Shown here one piece after another: positions 58,091 through 64,000 of a DNA stretch of 64,000 nt; position 1 is the stretch's first letter; every line of letters starts with the position of its first letter. The notes beneath the pieces were generated by a model that saw nothing but the letters and a program-made list of their open reading frames with translations, had not been told where the DNA came from and did no database searches. Position numbers and translations under genes: made by a program. The DNA comes from Ulota crispa (lineage: Eukaryota; Streptophyta; Bryopsida; Orthotrichales; Orthotrichaceae), in NCBI GenBank assembly GCA_963920765.1, contig OY987242.1, forward strand, positions 15,276,002 to 15,340,001. Reading direction: 5' to 3'.

Positions 58091-60807
58091 ATGGCAAATG
58101 CGATTGGGAGGAGTGTGCGGCACCAAGCGTTACGGAGATCGGCTCTGAATTGGTCCGGAGAGGATAGAATATTTAGCGGCGTTTTGAGTAACATGAACCG
58201 AAGGTATGTTTCTTCGCAATCCGACGGACTTGACGTTCGTAGAGATTCTGGTGAAATTAGACCTAGTTTCGACAAGCAGCAGGCGGTTCTGCCATGGTCG
58301 TGGAGGTTCCATTCGCGGAGCGTTTCGCAGCTTGTGGTGCCCAAGGGGAACAAGAGGCTATTCCTTGTGGATACCTTAGCTCTGGTAAGTATGTTTGCGT
58401 CTTTTTTGAAATGTTAGAGTTCCTTGGTAGCGTGACTTCGGCTTGATTAGGTCATTTGTACATTGGAACATGCGATGTTGTCTCGTACTAGATCACTTCA
58501 AGTCATCGGGTGTTGTTTGGACAGACGAGAACATGTTTCCTATCCTGTAATGCCGATCGGAAATACTTGTTAAAGTGCCAAAGGATCAAGATGCCTAAGA
58601 AATTAGGTCTCATGGTCTTTAGCGGTTTTGATTAGGTCATGTGGAAACTTTCTTTCATTTAATTATACGTATTTTCTCACTAATACAGGCAATGTTCTTC
58701 ACTGATTCTAAAGATACAGAGCTTAAGCTCATTTATGTTATGTTTTGTGCAATATGATCAACCAACCTGGTCATTTGACAAGTCTATCATTCTAGAATGA
58801 AGGCTCAAGTTGTGCAGTCTAATCTGTATGCGGTGGCTTGATTAGAACGCTTAGAGAAGTCATCCATCTCCATGAAATTGCACTGAGCCAATCCTCAAGA
58901 GGTTATTTGCAGGTGAAAAGGTTAGAGTCACAGGGCTTGACGTCGAAACAGTCGGAGGCGATCACTGCGGTTATTACAGAGGTTCTAAATGATAGCTTGG
59001 AGAACGTGGGGCAGACATTTACCTCGATTCATGAAGCGCAGCGAGTGAGTGTTTTTCTGCTTCAGTGACGAGTTCTGATTATGATTTAGGCAGTCTCATC
59101 GACTCTTAGGATGTCTTCCTCATCTGAAGGGGGTGTTGTGTGCCAATAGTGGAGGCTTATCAATGAACTCTGAAAGTCTTACTAGAAACCTCTTTCGGTT
59201 GTCATGTCTTTCCATTCATATGTAGTGTACTTTTACTTTATTATAAACCTTGTGACTAATATCATTCATGCGTTTGAGAATTAGAATCGTTGAAAGGTTT
59301 GCTATGTGTTTTTTGCAGAGTGAAATGCTGGCAGAAGCTGCTCTATCGAAGTTCAAAGGACAGGTGCAAAGTTCTCAGGTATTTTCTCATACCCAAGTAA
59401 CAAGGTTTGCTTCTACAAATATGTAAGGAGTTAACATAAAATAATCCACACTTACTGTCTCTTCATTTGCTTGCATGAATGGACTAGTTCATTTCTTGGT
59501 GGGCAAATAAATGTTACTTAACATGCTTTATCAGGAATTCCGTCTGCTAAGCTGAATACACGTGGCATTTGATGGATATTTGAGGAGGATTTGGTTATGC
59601 ACAGTGTTTAATAGAGCGTTGGAATCTTGTTGGTAGGAGCACCATTTCTCCATGTTGCAGCAGGAGACGGAGAGACTGCGCACTGATATTGACAAGATGC
59701 GCAATGAAACCAAGTTTGTAACAAATACTCTATACACAGCTTTTTTCATGGCTATTTTGGCCCTTGTATCAAGAATACATAGTTTCTGCTAGAAATTGAT
59801 GTGAGTATTTCAATCTAAGTTGGTAGTTGCTTTTATGAGTAGGGCCCGAGTTTCTAGATTGTGGCTCTATCTCATTATTGGCCTGTCACACTTCGTTGTA
59901 TGATTGCAGATATGCGATTGACAAAGTAACTTCAGGGCAACGTTTGGATTTGAATTTAGAAAGGGGGTAAGGTAGTTATCTTGCTGTCATGTTCCTGCTG
60001 AACTTGCTCACGTTACTACTACGGTATCGTATTTGCTGTGCTTATGAGTAATGCTACTAAATAGTGATTTGCACCTAGTCAAGGAGTTTCCAATTGAGGC
60101 AGCCCTCCAACAGGGTCAAATAGTTTAGGCAGGTGTTTTACAATCTGTGGTTAGTTTTGAGGCCAAACCCTACGAGCATTTGTAACATCTGATAGTGTCT
60201 CGGACAAGCACCAGTTGACATGTTATTTATTCCAACAGGCGGATTCGAGATGAACTTGCTACTCAAGCTACTGAAACGTCTAATTTGACCAACAAGCTGG
60301 ACAGGGTAAGAGATTTAGTACTGTGTAATGCACGCCTTTTCGCTTAAAATTTCTTAAAATTTTCTTCTATTTTGAGTTTGTATACATATCGCATTTTTGA
60401 CATTGTTCTGCTTGGTGAGTTTGTACTTCAAGCCCTTTACGCTCTTAAATCTCTCATGAATTCTGAGCAGGAGATACATTCTCTGAAGACACAGCTCGAG
60501 GCAGCTAAGTTTGATGTGATCAAGTACTGTATAGGTACTGCATTTTTTTGTGTATTATTTCAAGCTTACTTGTTCAGACGAGATTTTTCTATTTGGATAA
60601 CCAGAATCTGTTGGTACATTGGACCTCCCCAAGGTTAAGGTCATCGCTATGCTTAGTTCTCTATGGTACGTGGCAACCCCTCTAGGCTTTGGTTTTACGC
60701 AGACAAATCCGATTAATTTGCTGATGTACGTTGTGGTTTGCTGGATCTCAGGTACCGTCGTGTCACTCACTGCTGTTGGCCTCGGAATGCTGCGGCTTAT
60801 TATGTGA
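58091..60807 (+). CDS. DUF1640/CCDC90 (MCUR1/Fmp32-like) mitochondrial coiled-coil membrane protein, 8 exons, 260 aa
   Basis: Family members sit in the mitochondrial inner membrane; animal MCUR1 affects calcium-uniporter and respiratory-complex assembly, and yeast Fmp32 is a relative. The plant role is poorly known. Exons: 58091-58384, 58913-59044, 59319-59378, 59661-59713, 59910-59966, 60239-60305, 60471-60534, 60752-60807; all introns GT-AG, phases consistent, total 783 bp. Residues 1-90 are Arg/Ser-rich with few acids early, as in a mitochondrial presequence. VDTLALVKRLESQGLTSKQS at 93-112 is the family signature; 150-240 is a heptad-rich coiled coil (ETERLRTDIDKMRNETKYAI, GQRLDLNLERGRIRDE, HSLKTQLEAAKFDVIKYCIG); 243-260 is a C-terminal membrane segment (TVVSLTAVGLGMLRLIM). 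Start ATG has A at -3 and G at +4. Exon 4 has a tandem CAGCAG acceptor, allowing one residue more or less. Confidence 0.93.
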
Positions 60808-61925
60808 AAGTTGCATTACTTCTGTTCCCGGTAACAAATTGTTTACTGCTCTAGCGATATTTGGTTGCATATTTCATATATGCGCTTGCTTGACATTCAT
60901 TTCTTGAATGACATTTCATTCACTTTTACTAAGAATTTTCTCATAGAAAGATGACATCCCGGCACGAACATGCAGGATATTTCCTGGATTGTCATGCTAT
61001 TTACAATGTGTTATTTGAAGCGGAATGCCTGTGTTATCGTTAAATGATTTGTTTTTAGCCATATGCTCTGGCGTCTTTGTCAACAAACAGCATGGAGTGT
61101 ATTATTGCCACAACCATGGTTACCAAGTATGTGCTCAAAACTACTGGCGCTTGGCTTTATTCTCTTGATTCAAGTCTCATGATACCACTTTTGTGCATTT
61201 TCCCTCATTGAGGACTTTCTGCCAGTACTCAGAGCATCCCCATTAGCGTCATGGTCATGATGTTCTTGGTGTAGTTCGAAAGTTATTAAACTAACAATCA
61301 AACAGCCAAACACATAGATAACCTATCTGAGGTACCAGGTACCAGTAACAGAAATTTTAAAAGGTTGGGGTGACCGGGGCCAAGTAGTTTGAAAGCACGA
61401 AAGCGTGATTGTCATAGATTAGTTCGGATGGTCCGTGCAGTATAACAATAGCCAGGGACACTGAAAACTCTCTAAAGGTGGAGAATGCTTTGGTTATTTT
61501 ATAAATAGTCCTGTAATTTGGTGGTTCTCTTATTTTAACTTATTGATGTTTTTCAATGTTGCAACTAATGTGTTTGGAAGAGGGTGTTGTGACTATGTCA
61601 GTACAGCTGTGGTTGTGTGGATGTCGTTTATTGAAACTTCACACAATTACAGACACTCTGTTCCGGAGCTAGCAAAGATCAGTTTTGCCCGAGATAATAA
61701 ATCAAGTGTTTTGCAATCTAGTTGATGATCTAGGTGGATTTTAATGAGATTTTATTATTAAAAACCGTTAATTGATTAAGCGTATCATGGGTTCAAGATC
61801 ACCTTTATCACTTTTTGAAAAAAATGCTTTTTAATTTAGAAAAAAAACTTATACGAAATCTGAAAAAGAGAGAACAACGCTTGTGGGTCATGTCTCAAAT
61901 CAATGGAACTACACAGGTTACTTGT
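60808..61925. other. 3' flank of the DUF1640 gene and intergenic DNA
   Basis: Moderate composition to about 61200, probably including the 3' untranslated region; no unambiguous poly-A signal chosen. At 61224 GAGCATCCCCATTAGCG looks like a left MITE terminus of the GAGCATC type without a matching right end. Confidence 0.35.
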
Positions 61926-61931
61926 GAGACC

Positions 61932-62181
61932 TTAACCCCCGAGCGCCCAGAGTTGAAACAAGAAAAGCTTGACTTGTGTGTAATCAAAGTGCCCTTGTGG
62001 GATTGAAAAATACAATTCACAAAATTGAACCATATGAATTGTTAGTGAAAAGTGTCTTCATCATGTTGGATTCGATTGGAAGTGCTTTCACCAAACATGT
62101 AATGAGATTATACTCGTTAAAATTAAGTTGACCCATCTTTTTAAGAGACATTATAATGTCTCTTGGGCGTTCAGGGGTTAA
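61932..62181. mobile_element. piggyBac-like nonautonomous element, 250 bp
   Basis: Left TTAACCCCCGAGCGCCCAGAG, right CTCTTGGGCGTTCAGGGGTTAA (written with target). Good terminal match over about 17 bp. It is noncoding. Confidence 0.8.
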
Positions 62182-62184
62182 CCT

Positions 62185-62890
62185 GATGAATTAGTTAGAA
62201 AACATCCAATTTTGGATGAATAGAGCTACTCTAAGGGCGCCTTTTTGCTTATTATATCAAGATAATGCGTTTTTCTTTTAATGATTTCAAAATATGTTTG
62301 AGGCATTGTTCACACACTATATTCAAGTCCCAGTAAAGTTTTGAAATTTAATTGGTGAAATTGCTAGCTTCAAGCCATGTAAATGACATTACTTTTTGAA
62401 AGCTTTGGTGTCAAGAAAGTGGGCCTCTATTATAATCAAGATTAAACGAAAATGGAAATGTAATGTATGCCCAAGTTATTCAATTTTTTTGCATAAAAAA
62501 AATAAAAACAAGTACTTTAATAATCTCTTCTTTATCCTTTTATAGCACAACAAAGTTGAGATTTAGTGGTAAGTTGGGACCAGTAGAGTTTGACATGGAA
62601 TTACTAAGAACCGCTTTCACAACTTCTCATAGGAATGTACAATCCAAATTTTGGAGCGTGGTCATTGCATTCACACAAGGTTTACATAAATTAGCTAGAT
62701 TTTTGAGGATTTGTGCTTTGAGAAGAGTTATGTACATGTCATTACACTATCCACCAATGGATCAAGGGTATCACTTGTGCATGTTTGGAAATACGATATT
62801 ACAAAACATCAAATGAGTGTCCACTTGTATTATTGTGCACTTTGTATAATCCAAAAGCCTTTAATGCATTATTTATTAATTTGGGAAAAA
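62185..62890. other. AT-rich intergenic DNA, nothing recognised
   Basis: A frame of 117 codons at 62463-62816 has no recognisable motif, and its composition is like the surrounding noncoding DNA. Confidence 0.35.
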
Positions 62891-62895
62891 GTGTA

Positions 62896-63160
62896 CAACG
62901 TGGGACTTTTGGCTTTTTTTTCTTCAGAGAATGCCTTATTCATTGATTTGGGAGTTTGTTGACTGTTTTCCAATGAAATGAGATATATATTGTCCAAAAA
63001 TACACTCATTTTGGACAAAAAGTTCATGAACTTCTGAAATTTTGGACAGAGTTCATTGACTAGGATTCAAGTGACTATGCGAATTCAAATTAAGGTCGCG
63101 ATTTTGGATTCAAGTGAGGTACAAAATGATACCCATCATTTTCCCAAATTAATGAATAAC
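62896..63160. repeat. Dispersed repeat family D, copy 2
   Basis: Collinear with 25803-26060 over about 260 bp with scattered mismatches and small gaps. Confidence 0.65.
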
Positions 63161-63493
63161 ACGTTCTTTGTACAACATGTTGAATATCATCACTTCCACT
63201 TCTCCTATAATCTTTTGAAACCCATTTTCTTTGTAATGACCTTCTAACTCTTAACAACATATTACATTATTCACTTTGTGATTTCAACCGCAAAGTGTTT
63301 CACACCATGTCAAATAAGGATCTCAGATTTAATCCCTTATTTGAAATACATTGATTTCTGCTCTATAAATTTCAAAACATGCCATTTTGTCTCAATACAA
63401 TGATGCTTGGATTAAGGCAATGCCTTGAACAAGAAAAAAAACGTTGAGCATATCCAAACAATGATTGTAACCCCGTTTAATTGGGCCGGCCTA

Positions 63494-63516
63494 GAAAAAA
63501 AAAAAAAAAAAAAAAC
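63494..63516. repeat. Poly-A run
   Basis: A run of about 22 A preceded by GGGCCGGCCTAG. It could be a retroposed tail, but there is no recognisable body. Confidence 0.6.
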
Positions 63517-63606
63517 CTTAAAACTATCCAAACATTTCTTTTACAAAGGTTGACCTTATCCAAACATCACATATAATTACAAAAAATATTTGTTTTTAAC
63601 ATCTGT

Positions 63607-63968
63607 TTAACCCTTAAAGGACAAATGGATCATCGTGGCTTGCCTTGCTTGTAGCATTCTATAGTGTTTTGCACATGGGCACCAGTAGTATTGCTTCAAA
63701 AAGTTGGAAAAGTCAACAGTGCATGATGCCCTCATGAAAATTGCAAGAAGGGCAGCTTGGGAGCTAACATCATGTTTTTGAATCTTATCACAATTTGGGT
63801 TACAAAAAAAATGAACACATCTCAAGAGCTAATTTTTTTATCTTCCATGATAGACCATGTGTTTATGGTCACTTCCAAAAAAATCAGATGAAAAACGACT
63901 TTTTCTAAATCACAGAATCTTTTTTCAGAGCCGGAGGACGTTTTTCGTGCTCGACGTTTAGGGGTTAA
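63607..63968. mobile_element. piggyBac-like family C, copy 2
   Basis: TTAACCCTTAAAGGACAAATG at the left, CGACGTTTAGGGGTTAA at the right, 362 bp; end-to-end partner of 22976-23340. It is noncoding. Confidence 0.85.
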
Positions 63969-64000
63969 CATGCTAAGAACTCAAAAGCACTTCTGATGCA

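Noticed and set aside
60808..60850. Search for a poly-A signal of the DUF1640 gene
   Set aside because: No canonical AATAAA lies close to the stop. Plant signals are loose, so no site is called.
1..64000. CRISPR arrays, operons, ribosome binding sites, prophage or plasmid features
   Set aside because: Spliced genes, MITEs and composition show nuclear eukaryotic DNA; none of these prokaryotic features is present.

Overview
The window is nuclear DNA of a green plant (streptophyte). The strongest evidence is a gene of the plant-specific telomere-repeat-binding family (TRP/TRFL: ubiquitin-like domain plus C-terminal Myb/telobox domain), read through ten exons on the minus strand. Canonical GT-AG introns, a Stowaway element and Harbinger-type MITEs fit this. 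I cannot name the species. The very AT-rich, repeat-packed noncoding DNA with sparse genes suggests a fairly large genome. Only about 3.7 kb of 64 kb is supported host coding sequence.

Layout. 1-27 kb is AT-rich and consists of transposon relics: Harbinger-type MITEs (TTA target duplication), TA-flanked mariner/Stowaway MITEs, a possible 5.4-kb composite element at 900-6347, a roughly 180-bp tandem array (9.8-10.7 kb), a tRNA-like SINE head (11.0 kb), and a series of elements flanked by TTAA whose ends start CCC (piggyBac-like). 27.05-36.5 kb is a sharply bounded GC-rich domain holding the telomere-binding-protein gene (28376-33228, minus) and a long GC-rich upstream region. 36.5-57.5 kb is AT-rich again, with more TTAA elements, two copies of a foldback family, a broken Tc1-type DD34E transposase, microsatellites, and at 56463-57478 an older MITE carrying three adjoining TTAA elements in one target site. 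57.5-60.8 kb carries the second host gene, an eight-exon DUF1640/CCDC90 (MCUR1/Fmp32-like) mitochondrial coiled-coil membrane protein on the plus strand. 60.8-64 kb returns to repeats.

The two host genes have no evident functional link. The most notable features are the abundance of piggyBac-like nonautonomous elements (17 recognised, in several size classes) and the nested stack that supplies an empty-site comparison for them. No autonomous piggyBac transposase was seen. No CRISPR array, rRNA, intact tRNA gene, organelle DNA or virus-like coding region was seen. All coordinates and exon joins were derived by eye from the sequence; no alignment or database search was run.
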